Of a DNA stretch of 64,000 bases, positions 31,825-43,755 are shown piece after piece. The notes beneath the pieces were generated by a model. It ran no database searches and was not told the origin of the DNA. It saw only the letters and a program-made list of their open reading frames with translations. Position 1 is the stretch's first letter. Each line of letters begins with the position of its first letter. A program made the position numbers and the translations under genes. The DNA comes from Galdieria partita (lineage: Eukaryota; Rhodophyta; Bangiophyceae; Galdieriales; Galdieriaceae), in contig BQMJ01000024.1 of NCBI GenBank assembly GCA_025991245.1, forward strand, positions 124,001 to 188,000. Reading direction: 5' to 3'.

Positions 31825-33379
31825 TTTCTAAATGTTCCTTTACCCCATTCTCAACTGGAGTTGTTGCCTCGTCTCCTTACGATATGTGGACCTATATATA
31901 TATATATATATGATCTGCAAAGATACCAGTAAAGTTCTATAAAACAAATTGATATGCTTTAAGTTTCTCCTCTTAGAAATCTTGACTAAATAGAATGTTT
32001 CAAAAACTAGTTTCCAGTCGTGAAACAAATGCATATAAGAATCATGGGAGACCAAAAGTATTGAGCGAAGCTTGTCAACTTGAAAGAGAATGAGAACTCA
32101 TTCTTGAATAGTAACTGAATGGAAACCGAGGACTTGTTTTCCTCCTTGTTTTCAATAGCGTCGAAATATATTACCACAAGAATTCCTTTCAAACCCCCTT
32201 ATCTCTCCAACGCCATTCACGACATTTCCTCAAACAATGTTTGAAGAGTAGAGAAGTTCGTAGATATTAGAACAACAACGTTTTGTGTTTCAGTTAGCTC
32301 ATAGAAGTAAAACTGTATTCTTGTCCCCATTTAGTAGTCTCAGGTGACTCCTTGGTTTGGCAAATGAGTCACATAGTGGACATCATTCTTGGAGGGATAC
32401 AGTACTTTTCCTTTGTGACAAGTATTTCGTGTACTTTTCAGAATACAAATATTTCTTATTGTTCGTTTCACTTTTATTCTTTTGAGGAACATAAACAGTG
32501 TTGTTTTGCAATTCGTCTTTGGTTGTCCAATTTTGTAGGATGAGAAACAGATGTGACACCAAAGGGTAATGAATGGTCTTGTTGAACTCTTGTAGAATGA
32601 GAAGATTCGTATGTTAAAGACAAAGATATTAGAAGAAAACCGAGGTAAGCAGTCTAGTCATAACAGTGTATGTCCATATGATTATGGGTCGTTGCTACTC
32701 CTGGAACAATCATGAGGAAAACTACACCGCCGTTGATAAGGCATATGATGGACAACACATTTCGTCAGAGAACTACCCTGTGCAAGTTGTTGATCGGTTA
32801 TTTAGTTTATTGTAACTGTTTGGTGCAAGGAGCTAGTCAACAGTTAGTTCTTAGATCAGTGTTTTTTTGTTTCCCTGTTCCAAAGTGAGGCCAGATCTCA
32901 ATGGGAAGATGATACATGAAAAGAGTTTTGGTTCCTTTTGGAGGAATGAACTTTCGTTTTTTTTGAAGCAAGAGACTTTTCATCACTTTGTTATTTCCAT
33001 AATAAAAGTATGAGATTTCGTATTGTATACATAATACGTTGCTTACAAGGTCCCAAGTATGTGGAATGTCAGCAAGACCACCGTTACATCTGGAACTAAT
33101 CACTTAGAAAGCAAGATGTTCTCACAAGAATAGGAGTTTACTGTTAGCAAATGAGTAGAAAGATGTCTTGATCGAGTTAAACAATAACGAGCTTCAATCT
33201 TCCAATATGAATGTTGAGTTCGGTAGGCTCTCTGCTATAAATATCAAACTGACAAAGTCCTTGGCAACTTCTGGGGGAAAAATAGAAAGGTTTATATTCT
33301 ATCCACTTTATACATACAATCGCAAAATGACATCAAGAAAGAGAGAGAGAGTAGAAAACAGCCTTATTTCTAAAACAAG
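31825..33379. other. Largest gene-free stretch (about 1.55 kb), with a possible small spliced gene
   Basis: This is the promoter side of the PPOX gene followed by more than 1 kb without a recognised gene. A perfect (ta)n run sits at 31893-31911. On the plus strand from 32711 (MRKTTPPLIRHMMDN...) frames can be joined by plausible short introns near 32838-32888 and 33008-33057 into about 95 residues ending QQDHRYIWN before a stop. I know no family for it, and other frames are equally open, so it is not entered as a CDS. No tRNA or snRNA core was seen. Confidence 0.25.
31893..31911. repeat. (TA)n simple repeat upstream of PPOX
   Basis: About 19 bases of alternating T and A, roughly 70-90 bp upstream of the PPOX start codon. 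It could act as a TATA-like or easily melted element; that is inference. Confidence 0.5.
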
Positions 33380-34933
33380 CTAATCTCTCCATTCTTCGAA
33401 TTCCTTCTGAGCTTTTTCATCCATAAGATGAGGATGTCGAGAAAGAATTTCACGTATTTCATAGGCCTCCGGAATGTTTCTGAAATTGTCTATGAAGTAT
33501 TGTACGATGGCGGCATCCAAAGGACTTTGAATGTTTTTGATGTCATTCAAGACGAGACAAACTCCCTCAATACACAATTTTCTTGTGCAAAAGGTTAGGA
33601 CAGAGTAAGCTAGCTTCATATCAGGCATAATGCTTTCATCCTTCATTTGTCGATACCAACACATTACGGTATTTGGATTCTCACCAGAAGATATCTGACC
33701 CTATGCAAATAAACTTTAAAGCAGAAGAATTTCATAGTCAGACATTCTACCTTGATAATTGTAGAGTATGTTTTGACATCTGGTTTCAAACCCAGTTCTT
33801 TGAGTTGCGCAAAGAGTTCAAATACTCGAACAAACTTCTTGTCTTCACAGTACCCATTCATAAGCGTATTGAAGCCAACTAGACAAGTTCAATGTAATTC
33901 CATACTGCTTCATCAAAACATATAATACCAACCTAACTGAGGTCCGAACCTTGAAATCTGCTCTTTGAATGCTGCTTCTGCAAGGTCATGTCGACGCATA
34001 TAACCGTATGCCTTTATCAAGGTATTATAAGTAACTCTATCGGGTTCAACTCCATCAGATTCCATTAAATACAAGATTTCCTCCACTTCTCGCCTATTTT
34101 TTCGCTTGCCAAAAAAATCCAAAAAGATATTAAACGTTATAACCGGTACACGAAAACCCTTGCTATGCAACTCTTTAAACAGCGTCCAACCCCTTATATC
34201 CGACCTTTCTCTCACTAGTTTTCTAATAAGCCAGTCAAAACTGCTTTGAAAGGGAATGAACTGATTCGAAAGCGAATTTTTGGCCAAAAATTCATATAAA
34301 GTTGCAACAGCTTCTTCGATAAGATTAGCACCTACAAGACAGTAAACATAACAGCTATACAAAACAACGTCCTTCTCTATTCCAGCTTGTGAACAATATT
34401 TCCATACATACTGAACCCCACTTAAATTTCGTTGTCGGATAAAAAATCGTACAATTTCTCGAAACGTAAAGGATGTTGCTTGACCACGCTTTGTTAACTC
34501 TTCCGCAACTTTCAAAGCAAATACAACATCTCCCTCACGACAACAAAGTTGCACCAATAAGTTTAAAAGTACAGCACTAGCTACGTGGCTTCTATCCAAT
34601 GACAGGGAGTATGTAGCAGCTGACTGAAGACCGTATGTCTCATAGAGGTTCAACACCTTTTTCCTGTTTTGCTCTGTAATTTCAGCATAGTCTGTAGAGG
34701 TCTTACACTCATTTGTCGACTTGTTACAAAACACTTTGCAGCTTCGACAAATCAAAGGACGAGGCCAAGACACCCTTTTAGTGGAAAATACTATAAACGA
34801 CTTAAGGTAGGCATCAAAAGTATCAAGTAAATCAAAATACAATACCTTTGTGTTTGGAACACACAAAAATGTTTACAGAAGAGTACAAAGGTAACGAGAA
34901 TACAAATCCTGCTCTATGTCCTTTGCACAACAT
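33380..34933 (-). CDS. Pentatricopeptide repeat (PPR) protein
   Basis: Four exons are predicted. Repeats typical of PPR tracts are seen: VITFNIFLDFFGKRKNRREV, RVTYNTLIKAYGYMRRHDLA and, across a 54-nt intron, VGFNTLMNGYCEDKKFVRVF then KPDVKTYSTIIK. Each has the helix-turn-helix form of about 35 residues. PPR proteins bind organelle transcripts and guide cleavage, splicing or stability. The N-terminus is rich in Cys and Lys and could be an organelle presequence. The main exon lacks an in-frame ATG at its 5' end. I placed the start at an ATG at 34933, joined by an intron near 34810-34870, which is tentative. Introns near 33862-33915 and 33707-33756 are well supported by repeat continuity. Confidence 0.75.
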
Positions 34934-35000
34934 GAGATCTACAACAATCCCAAATTATCTCAACGGATGTGATAAAATCAGTTGGCCTTAACTTCTCTCA

Positions 35001-36617
35001 TCAATCCAAGTGTTCTGTCTTTAGGAGAGCCTTTCTAACTAGTTCCAATATATCGTGTTCAGAAATTATGACATCGGCATTTCTTCTCCAACGAGTACAG
35101 TTATCGGGTGGAACGTATAAACCCAAAGCGTGCCTCCTGTCCAGTTTCTTGATAACCTTGCTAGCGACCAAAGGCCTCCAATTCCAATATAGCAAGCCAC
35201 TTAGTTCGGCCAAAGTTCCAAAGTATGGCTCTCCAGTGCAGCCAAAATTGGAAATTTCTATAACTGCACTCCCCTGTCTCATATATATGATGTTTGTAAG
35301 TCCAGCTCCATGAGCAGCTAGAAGTACTCGAGTGGTTTTCATTACCATAACCTACAACATACGATTACAAGAAATATGTAAAAATTGAGAGTAGATTACC
35401 TGGTACCAAAAGGAAGTATCTTCAAAACTTACTATCCTTGCATTTACTCCAAAAAAATCATGAATTGCAGTGGCTAGTGATTCAATGTTGATGATGCGCC
35501 GGGTCCGTTTTCTCTGTAATAAAGTTACTGGAAATTTTTGTTGAAACTTTAATCTCCAAAAGAATGGAACAACATTATAAGCAGTTTGACGAAGCATTGA
35601 AATTACTTCGAGGTTATAGACCCAAAGAACGTTGTGACCATGACGGGGAACATTTCTTACATTGTAAATAATTTGATCAAAACACACCAATCTGTTGGTT
35701 GTATTCCTAGAATGTTTGACTGGAGAAAGTATAAACTCATCCAAAACGTCCTCCTTAAACAGGAACTGGATTCGACCAGCGCTCCATTTATCCATTAGTA
35801 TTTTGCTGATCTGAAGAATGTTTTTGAAGTAATCATTTTTCCCCAGAAGACAACTTTCCATGGAGATTTCAGGGAATATGAAGTGGAGTTCCAAGTCCAT
35901 GTGTTTCTTTGATGGTTTTGTCTGATAAGCAACGGACAGCATTGCTAGCAGATCTTCGATGAAATGTGGAATATGACACCAGAATCTTCCAATGAATGTT
36001 GATCCTGAAAGATGTATGAAATTCTTGCTACTTATGTTGAAAGTTCTCCATGATGCATTGGTACTTTTGTTAAGCCAGTAGAGATATCCATTACCTCCGA
36101 AAATATTTTCAGGTTGGGTTGAAACAAGACTAGGTGAAAAAGAAGAGAGTCTCGGTCTGAATTGTTTCTTTGATGATGCATTTATGCCATATTCTTCCGC
36201 TGCAGTGACTACTTCTAGAGTATCAGCATGTTGAGCAACTAACAATGCCCATCTTTTTGCAGGGACAATTGCACAAACAGAGTTGAACCGAATTATTCTT
36301 TCTGTCCAGTTCTTTGGAGTCGTCCCAAGCAGTTGTTGAGCTTGTGCAGAATTTAAATGTACTTGAGTTGACGTTACAGTGCTGGGAGTTTGGAAATTAT
36401 GACACTCGTGGCATTTTTGTATAGTTGAATGATTTTCAATTAAAGGAGAGCTTTTGTTCTCATAAATAAGTTGGAAATAAAAGTATATAGACAGCAGATT
36501 CAATAATACAACTGCGAAAATTCCTTTGACAACTTTGGTCTGATTCCAGCGTATAAGTCTTCTACGCTGTGGAAATTTGCAGAAAACAGATGAAGCTCTC
36601 TTCATTGTCGACAACAT
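35001..36617 (-). CDS. GT61 family glycosyltransferase
   Basis: Two exons are joined by an intron of about 50 nt (near 35349-35400), giving FWYQ|VMVMKTTRVLLAAHGAGLTN. The HGAGLTN motif with following SAVIEI is the signature of the GT61 catalytic domain, shared by plant xylan and N-glycan beta-1,2-xylosyltransferases and animal EOGT. Type II topology is clear: basic tail, then one membrane segment (about residues 30-50, GIFAVVLLNLLSIYFYFQLI), a Ser/Thr-rich stem and several NxT/NxS sites. FWCHIPHFIEDLLAML matches the conserved block near the middle of the family. A Golgi location is likely. The sugar transferred is unknown; xylose is the most common in plants. The start is the ATG at 36617, since the frame further upstream begins only with TTG. 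Confidence 0.8.
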
Positions 36618-37063
36618 GGAAGTTCCTTTGCAAAACTTCAAACAGCTTCACTTGAAACTATCATTCCTTTTAAAACATAGAAGGACAAACATGGCACACT
36701 TATCAAGACAAGATATCACAAGTCGCGCCAAAGTCGGATATCATTTTTTCAATCAAAACTTTGCACATTTGTACAGACTTAATGCATTTTCGATATAAAA
36801 TTCTCCACGGTATACGAAGTTAGGCATTCATCAAACAACTTCTCAGGTTTCGCAGTATTCAGCTGCTCTCTAGTTATTTCTTTCACAGTGAATGGTGAGG
36901 ATATGTAAAATTAAGCGTATCTGTTGCGTGTCTACGAAATTCGTAAAACTCAATACCATCTCAGACTTACAAGTAAAACTTATTTTGAATAACAAGATAA
37001 AAGAATAGTCTCAAATATGTAGACAAATATGTCCTCAGGAAACAAAGTTCAAAACTGACTTTA
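36618..37063. other. Gene-free stretch
   Basis: About 445 bases hold the promoter side of the GT61 gene and the 3' region of the eIF3j gene. No coding exon or RNA gene was recognised. Confidence 0.25.
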
Positions 37064-37980
37064 TTACATAAAATCTTCGTAATCGTCTTCTAAGGAAGCC
37101 AGATCATCTTCAGCATCCACCTTTACAACTGCCTTCTTCTTTTGTTTACCCTTTTTCTTCTCCTGATTTGCTTTCAGTTTTTCATTGGCGAGAACATTTA
37201 CATGCGTCGCCAGATCCCTATGCAAACATGAGTTTATATGAAGAATAGAAACACTATTACATACTTGATATCCTCAACCTTCATTTCACTGGTCACGTTC
37301 TTCAATAGCGCCTTGTAAAAATTCACCACAGTACCTCCTCTTCGATTGTTCTGTTGCTACAAATGAATTTCAAGAAAAACAAACTAACCAAGTAAAACTT
37401 ACAGTAACTTCTACTAGCTTTCTACTAATAAGAGTACAGAATCTCTCCAGATCTGCGTCTGTTTCGGGTTTAAAACTATCTAGACTCTCGTCGACGTTTC
37501 CATTTCCAAACAATTCTTTAGCGTGCTGAAAGTCAGCTTCCCTCTCTAGAGCTTCCAAAAACTTTTTCCTTTCTCCCTCACTCATGCCAATCAACTCATC
37601 TTCTCTCTCAGCCTTTCCGACGACTCCATGTTTTTTCGAGCTTTCTCTCAACTCTCGCTCTTGGATTTTCGAAGCTAGTTGGGCCTTTTGACTCTTCTTT
37701 TGCTGTTTCTTCTCACCCTCTGCTACTGACGGTTGTTTTCCTGGTTCCTTTTTTGTATGAACCTATTCAAATTAGCCTTTACACTTATAATACAAGACGA
37801 CAAATCCAACGTACAGGAAGCTCTTTGGCTTCTTCAAGTTCGACGTTCCAACTCCAGTCAGATGACTTCTGGGCACTGGGAATTTTGACCTCTATTTCTT
37901 CCAAGTCCTCTAGAGAGACCAAAGTACGATTATCCAAAAGCTTTGTTACTTGAGCTAAACTTACCCCAGCTGTCTGCCAT
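37064..37980 (-). CDS. EIF3J: Translation initiation factor eIF3 subunit J
   Basis: This gene has five introns. The start MADSWEDLEEIEV, formed across the first intron, is the classical eIF3j N-terminus (MADSWED). A Lys/Gln/Glu-rich segment follows (KKQQKKSQKAQLASKIQERE), then the helical domain GMSEGERKKFLEALERE, AKELFGNG and LERFCTLISRKLVEVT. The end is basic then acidic (KKKGKQKKKAVVK, DDLASLEDDYEDFM), also as in the family. eIF3j (Hcr1) binds the 40S decoding site, promotes 43S assembly and helps in recycling after termination. The divergent actin-like gene starts 221 bp away. Confidence 0.88.
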
Positions 37981-38201
37981 GCTTTCTCGTTTACCCTCTG
38001 TTAATCATACATTGACAAAGGAAATGAGGGCAATATGCTTCAATATCAAAGGCACCTGCTGTGGTCTGATAATTGCAGAGGCTTTGATTTTCTTGTCGAT
38101 AATAATACCAAAATTGTTTTTCATTGCACTAATATCATCGAAAGCAAAGCAAATCCTTTGAGACCACATCTGTTTGGCAGCACTGTATCGTCTGCTTCTA
38201 A

Positions 38202-39519
38202 ATGACAAAGTGGAACGGAAAGCTCTTCATGGAAAAACCCATTGTCATTGATAATGGCACAGGTTTCATAAAGGCTGGTTTCGCTGGTGATAAACTTCCT
38301 AGAGTCGTTAGCCCTTCGGTTGTTGGTCGTCCCACATATGGAGACTGTGTAGACTTTCGGGGCACTTTCAAAAGTGTTTATGTTGGGGACGACGCCGTTC
38401 AAAAGCGAGGTGCAGGTTTGAAGCTCACGTATCCTCTGGAACACGGAATAGTTTCAAACTGGGATGACTTGGAACTTTTATGGAAAAATTGTTTGGAGAA
38501 CGAACTAAGAGTCGACCCTGCAGAACATCCTGTTCTTTTGACAGAAGCGCCTTTGAATCCAAAGAGAAATAGAGAGGTACCCATCTACTTTCTTGAATTG
38601 ACAGGAAGAATGAGATATAATAATAGTTAATGGCAACAATAATGTTCGAAGGCTTTGGAGTGCCTGCGTGTTATGTTGCCGTACAAGCAGTGCTTTCGTT
38701 ATATGCTACCGGAAGAACAACTGGGTTGGTTTTGGATATTGGCGATGGAGTGTCTCATACTATTCCTGTTTATGAGGGATATGCTTTGTCGCACGCTATC
38801 AGTCGCCTGAATGTAGCGGGAAGAGACTTGACGAAATACTTAGCAAAGTTGCTTCAACAAAATGGCTACCCTTTCACTACTACATCAGCTATGCAAACTG
38901 TCCGGGAAATTAAGGAAAACTTTTGCTATGTTTCGCAGGATCCTGTTTCGGAGGAAAGATATTTCGAGCAACATCAGGAGACTCTCCGCAAAAATTATAT
39001 CTTACCAGATGGAACGGCAAGCTGCGCCTATATGACCTGTCATGTATGATAATATCCTTTTTGCTTTTTTATTATTTAGGAACTGTTCATTGGGAGTGAA
39101 ATGTTTCAATGTCCAGAGATTCTCTTTAATCCTAGTTTATTAGGAATGGAGGCCGAAGGCATTGACTCATTAGTTTATTTCTCGACACAAAAGTGTGATA
39201 TTGACTTGCGAAGATCTTTATTAACTAATCTTGTGATAAGCGGTATGAACATGCTGGAAATTCGTTTCTGAAAAGTTTGAATATTGGCTTAGGTGGTACT
39301 AGTATGTTACCGGGGTTGGTTGAGCGACTACGTACAAGTTTACAGAGTCGACTTCCAGCTAGTTCCAAGATAAAAATAACTGCTCCGGAAGAAAGGAAGT
39401 ACTCTGTGTTCTGCGGAGGTGCCACTTTGGCTGATCTGGAAGCTTTTCAGAGCCAATGGATAACTAAGGATGAATGGGAAGAATTTGGAAATAATATCAT
39501 TTTTCGGAAATGTTTATAG
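38202..39519 (+). CDS. Divergent actin or actin-related protein
   Basis: Four exons are joined by introns of about 50, 38 and 50 nt. Actin motifs are [20 protein letters not shown] (phosphate 1), VGDDA with [51 protein letters not shown] (phosphate 2), [12 protein letters not shown], and [11 protein letters not shown] (adenosine). The end is RKCL (RKCF in actin). The D-loop region between GRP and VGDDA has no clear match to actin or to ARP1-3, and several insertions occur (e.g. [23 protein letters not shown]). Overall it is nearest to conventional actin and ARP1. Because red algae of this group lack dynein, I do not call it ARP1. Filament-forming ability is uncertain. Confidence 0.85.
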
Positions 39520-39638
39520 TTCAATCGACAGAAAACTTCGCAAGCAGAAAAAGTTACAAACATCCAGATAGCTAACTTTCGTTATATATTGTAGCAAAAT
39601 ATTCATGAACGTTTCCAATCTTTCTTTCCCTTAACAAG

Positions 39639-40394
39639 TTAAACAGTTGTTACGGGTTTCCTAGGCCAAACTTGGTACCAAGCCACTAGAGATGATATAA
39701 CACCGCAAAATCCAGTTAACGTAGGACTGAGTTGTTCCTTACGTGATATACTGATACCCACAACGATATCAAATCCATAACGAACAATACCTAGAATAGC
39801 TTCTTGTTGCTGTTTGTGCAAAGTTTGAAGCTCATGGGAAGTATTTCCTGTGTCTATTTTGTCACTAGACGAAGTTTCCAATCTAGCAGAAGTCTCACGC
39901 TCATAAACAAGGGACAACTGTTTTCTAACATTTCTCAATTTCCACAGAGAGTCAAGGAAGCCAGCTATCACAGCCAACAAAAAGAAGCGCTTCCCTCTTA
40001 GTTGGTAAGCGTTGGCATCTCTCCCATCCAATATTGTTTTGCAAATAAGAGCATAGTTGTCAAAAGCAAAGTAAAGGAAGTTACCGAGGTCATTCAAAAG
40101 TTGCAACGTGGCTCCTATTGAATTTTGACCTTTAAGACCAAAAGACCTCTGACCCATCCTCTTGCTCCAAATATTCACCCATTTAGCAAGTCTCAAAACT
40201 TGTCTTGCGTTGCCAAGAATTTGCTCGAGAGCCAAAGACTTTTTGGATAGTGAACTGCTCCCTGCATCCACACCTCTCACAAGTTTGCACGCATATTGCA
40301 AAGTTCTGTATAACTTATCTCTACCTTCTGTCTGAGACAACAATATTTTCCAAGTTTCAGAGCTATCAATGGTCATAAGTTTCATTTCTGCCAT
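39639..40394 (-). CDS. PEX11: Peroxisomal membrane protein PEX11
   Basis: This is a single exon of 251 residues. The amphipathic N-terminal region RDKLYRTLQYACKLVRGVDA is the membrane-curving helix of PEX11. The family core follows: ARQVLRLAKWVNIWSKRM, then LGNFLYFAFDNYALICK, then RGKRFFLLAVIAGFLDSLWK followed by LRN. Near the C-terminus is a hydrophobic stretch after RYGFDIVVGISISRK. PEX11 elongates peroxisomes before fission. The start was set at the ATG at 40394; the longer frame has only a GTG. Length is normal for the family. Confidence 0.85.
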   Translation of the reverse strand: MAEMKLMTIDSSETWKILLSQTEGRDKLYRTLQYACKLVRGVDAGSSSLSKKSLALEQILGNARQVLRLAKWVNIWSKRMGQRSFGLKGQNSIGATLQLLNDLGNFLYFAFDNYALICKTILDGRDANAYQLRGKRFFLLAVIAGFLDSLWKLRNVRKQLSLVYERETSARLETSSSDKIDTGNTSHELQTLHKQQQEAILGIVRYGFDIVVGISISRKEQLSPTLTGFCGVISSLVAWYQVWPRKPVTTV

Positions 40395-40657
40395 GACACT
40401 CAAAGGAGACAAAACCACTGCTCTAGTAAATGTTTAGCGATTTTCTCCACTATCGACAACCAAGAATGATCCAAGAGACAATTCTGGTCTGCTACATACT
40501 GGCAATTTCGTCCCATTGCCTTTACCTTTTTCAATAACACTGTCAGCGAACAATTCCCCACTCTATATCTTTATTCTGTTCCAACAGTATCAAATAAACC
40601 CTAATAAACCCTGCAAAAGATTTAAACTATCCCCATCATTTACCATCTACAACATCT

Positions 40658-42955
40658 CTATACGACAACTGCACTAGTATCTATCACCTCATCATACTCA
40701 TAGGGCATCATCTGAACTTCGTTTTCCGCTATCAACACTTGCAGTTCTTCAGCTGTGACAGTCTCCTTTTCCATAAGAAGACTAGCCAACTGATCCAAAA
40801 CCTTTCTGTTAGCTAATAGCAAATTTTTAGCTCTACTATATGCGTTGTTCACCAACTTGGAGACTTCGGAATCAATAATTGTCTTTGTCTCTCCACTTAT
40901 TTGTGGACCACTTCCACTTAGTGCCATGTCACGTCCCATAAATGGATTACCAGCAGGTCTATCCACATAAATCTGACCGACTTCTGGTGACATTCCAAAC
41001 CTTGTGACCATCATTCTTGCAATGTTGGCAACTTGTTGGAGATCGTTCGCAGCTCCTGTGGTCACTTCTTCTTCACCAAATACAATTTCTTCGGCAACTC
41101 TTCCTCCCAAAGCTACTGCAAGTTGAGACTCCAAATAGTGTCTAGAATACAAACCAGTATCAACTTGAGCTTCATTGGGAGCAAAGAATGTCAGTCCACC
41201 TGCACCACCACGAGGAATAATAGTAATCTTTTGCACTTGATCATAATCAGGACATAGTGCACCAACAAGTGCATGACCTCCTTCATGATATGCAATTAGA
41301 CGTTTTCTTTGTTCCGAAATGACAGGATCCTTTTTCTCAGGACCGATAGTAATCCTATCAATAGCGTCGTCAATTTCTTCATATCCTATTTGGGACTTGT
41401 CTCTTCTTGCAGCTAAAATTGCGGCTTCATTGAGAAGATTTTGTAACGAAGCTCCTGAAAAGCCAGGAGTTCTGCGAGCCACAACTTCGACGTCAACATC
41501 TGGCGCTAAAGGCTTTCCTCGCATATGGACTTTCAGAATATCCACTCTGCCTTTAAAGTCTGGCAAATCCACAATAATACGACGATCAAATCTTCCAGGA
41601 CGTAATAATGCACGATCTAGTACATCCGAACGATTGGTTGCTGCAATAACAATGATGCCATTGTTTGCTTCAAAGCCATCCATTTCTGTAAGTAGCTGGT
41701 TGAGAGTCTGTTCTCTTTCATCATTTCCGCCAGCAATACCCGCTCCTCTTTGTCTACCTACTGCATCTATTTCATCAATAAAAATAATACAGGGAGCATT
41801 CTTTTTGGCTTGTGCGAACAAATCACGAACCCGACTTGCGCCAACACCAACAAACATCTCAACAAACTCCGAACCAGCAATAGACAAAAAAGGTACACCC
41901 GCTTCTCCAGCTACAGCTCTTGCAAGTAGTGTTTTGCCGGTTCCTGGTGGGCCTTCGAGAATAACTCCTCTAGGAATCTTCGCTCCTAGCTGCGTAAAAC
42001 GATCCGAATCCTTTAAAAAAGAAACAACTTCTTCCAGTTCTACCTTTGCTCCATCGCAACCTGCAACATCATTGAAAGTCACTCCAGTTTGAGGAACCAT
42101 GGAAACACGAGCTCCTGATCTTTGAAGTTCAAACGGACCCATTCCACCACCACTACCCTGAGAGAACCTTCTTGAAAGAAGAAATAAACCTCCAAATAAC
42201 ACAGCGGGAACTATAAGAGACTTGAGAAAGTCAAAGGGTCCTCCCTCCTGTCTTTGAGGAAGTACTCTGATATCAACGTTATGTTCTGTAAGAAGTTTCA
42301 ACAAATTACTATCATTTGGAAGAGCATCTAGTTTATGACGATTACCATCCACATCGATAGCCAGTAACTGATTACCATCAGGAGAAAAAGTAACCTTCTC
42401 CACTTGGTCTTGCTTAACTGCGTGTATCAATTCCGAATATCGCCACTTTTGTACTGCACCAGGAGCAAAGTGTCTGCGTACAGACGTTGAAGTTTCTTGT
42501 GGAAGTCCAGAACCAGCAGGTGCTTGCAAAATTTGCGAAGAACTTTCTGCCATTGCCGGAGGGACAAAACTTACACTGGTTCCAACAACAAACATGAAGA
42601 ATAAGGCAAGTAAATAGGTTTCCCAAGTTTGAGGCCTGGCAACATCAAAAGGAACCACGACTTTGCTCCACTCGTGACGAAATAGGTCAATCAGTTTAGT
42701 ATTTACTGTACTGGTGTCGAATTTCCCACGTTCCATGTTTTCCTTGATAGCATCTAGAAGAATTCTTTTCAACGAAACTACTTCTGGCTCCTTTCTTGAA
42801 CAAGAACCTTGTAAAACGAAATGTACTTCGTTCCTCTTTCTAAAACAGCTCTTGTGTGGACAACCACCTTTGGGTACTAAGAAAAGGTTTTTCTTAAACG
42901 AAAACTTTGAACAAGCCGTAAAGTTCACAGAGAAACTAAAACAGAGAAACGACAT
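40658..42955 (-). CDS. ftsH: Plastid FtsH zinc metalloprotease
   Basis: This is a single exon of 765 residues. It has a basic, Ser/Cys-containing transit peptide, then a membrane segment with a lumenal-type cleavage region ([27 protein letters not shown]), a lumenal domain and a second membrane segment ([20 protein letters not shown]). The AAA module has Walker A GPPGTGKT, Walker [18 protein letters not shown] and second region of homology [20 protein letters not shown]. The zinc site is HEGGH, with the third-ligand region ANDLQQV. FtsH degrades photodamaged D1 and other thylakoid proteins. Red algal plastid genomes often carry their own ftsH (ycf25), so this nuclear gene is probably an additional subunit type. 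It is divergent from the unknown membrane-protein gene, with 41 bp between the start codons. Confidence 0.93.
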   Translation of the reverse strand: MSFLCFSFSVNFTACSKFSFKKNLFLVPKGGCPHKSCFRKRNEVHFVLQGSCSRKEPEVVSLKRILLDAIKENMERGKFDTSTVNTKLIDLFRHEWSKVVVPFDVARPQTWETYLLALFFMFVVGTSVSFVPPAMAESSSQILQAPAGSGLPQETSTSVRRHFAPGAVQKWRYSELIHAVKQDQVEKVTFSPDGNQLLAIDVDGNRHKLDALPNDSNLLKLLTEHNVDIRVLPQRQEGGPFDFLKSLIVPAVLFGGLFLLSRRFSQGSGGGMGPFELQRSGARVSMVPQTGVTFNDVAGCDGAKVELEEVVSFLKDSDRFTQLGAKIPRGVILEGPPGTGKTLLARAVAGEAGVPFLSIAGSEFVEMFVGVGASRVRDLFAQAKKNAPCIIFIDEIDAVGRQRGAGIAGGNDEREQTLNQLLTEMDGFEANNGIIVIAATNRSDVLDRALLRPGRFDRRIIVDLPDFKGRVDILKVHMRGKPLAPDVDVEVVARRTPGFSGASLQNLLNEAAILAARRDKSQIGYEEIDDAIDRITIGPEKKDPVISEQRKRLIAYHEGGHALVGALCPDYDQVQKITIIPRGGAGGLTFFAPNEAQVDTGLYSRHYLESQLAVALGGRVAEEIVFGEEEVTTGAANDLQQVANIARMMVTRFGMSPEVGQIYVDRPAGNPFMGRDMALSGSGPQISGETKTIIDSEVSKLVNNAYSRAKNLLLANRKVLDQLASLLMEKETVTAEELQVLIAENEVQMMPYEYDEVIDTSAVVV

Positions 42956-42996
42956 TTTGTCAATAAACCACCAATGAACAATCCACAATTCTAAAG

Positions 42997-43523
42997 ATGA
43001 ATGGCAGAGCAAATGGACAAAGTTTAAGCGATGTCATATGGCGACATGAAAAGTTGATAAGTAAACCATTTTGGGTCTACAACAATTCAACCCTTGAATG
43101 TGATTTTGAAAGCAAGTTGATGTTGCCAAAATGTTGGTAATCTTCTATTTCATGTTCCAAGTTTTTATTGACAATAGCTCCAAGATAGTGACAGGAGAGG
43201 TTGATCTCCGGCATCCTCTTCTACTCTGTGACTTTGTCAACCTACCTAAATCTAAAGTTAGCCAACTGTCAAGTATACTGGTGGATGTGGTCGGTATATT
43301 CCAAAACTCAGACGGTTGTGTTTTCTCAACGTTATCAACTTGTATTGCCTCTATACGAGTTGGACTCAAACGGCACTTCCTATTACTACAGAATACTGTA
43401 GTGACACTAACTATCATCATAATACCGCGCATCCGTAGCCTACTCCAAAGAACAATGGAAGGGATCATCAACTCACCTAAGCAAACTATCAACCGACGGC
43501 GATTTGCAGAACAACGAAATTGA
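42997..43523 (+). CDS. Small predicted membrane protein, family not recognised
   Basis: The predicted start is [20 protein letters not shown], then [14 protein letters not shown] up to PKCW at 43135. An intron of about 63 nt leads to [18 protein letters not shown], a likely membrane span. A 39-nt intron then leads to [30 protein letters not shown] third intron leads to a basic tail ending RRRFAEQRN. The gene model rests on open frames joined by GT-AG sites, not on homology; total about 125 residues. It lies divergent to ftsH with 41 bp between start codons. A small organelle or ER membrane protein is a guess. Another frame over 43131-43523 is also open but joins less well. Confidence 0.4.
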
Positions 43524-43755
43524 AATTTATCAAAAGTTTTTGTTCAATTCATGTTGCAGGCGAAGCACTTTCTTAGCATTGTTTGATACACATTATTGTG
43601 AATATTTCAAAATATTGTTATATGAGCGAAACTTGTCATTATATTCTCAATTTAACATTCGTTTCAACGCATAGGACTTTATTCACCTGGTTCTCAGAAA
43701 CAACTCCACTACTGTGTACTATTCTGTAACTACGTTAGTGCATATAATAATAGTT

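Noticed and set aside
41319-42092. Plus-strand open frame of 257 codons
   Set aside because: Antisense to the AAA domain of ftsH; codon structure of the real gene leaves this frame open.
43145-43492. Minus-strand frame of 115 codons near ftsH
   Set aside because: No conserved motif; the plus strand gives a spliced model with a membrane span and a better start.
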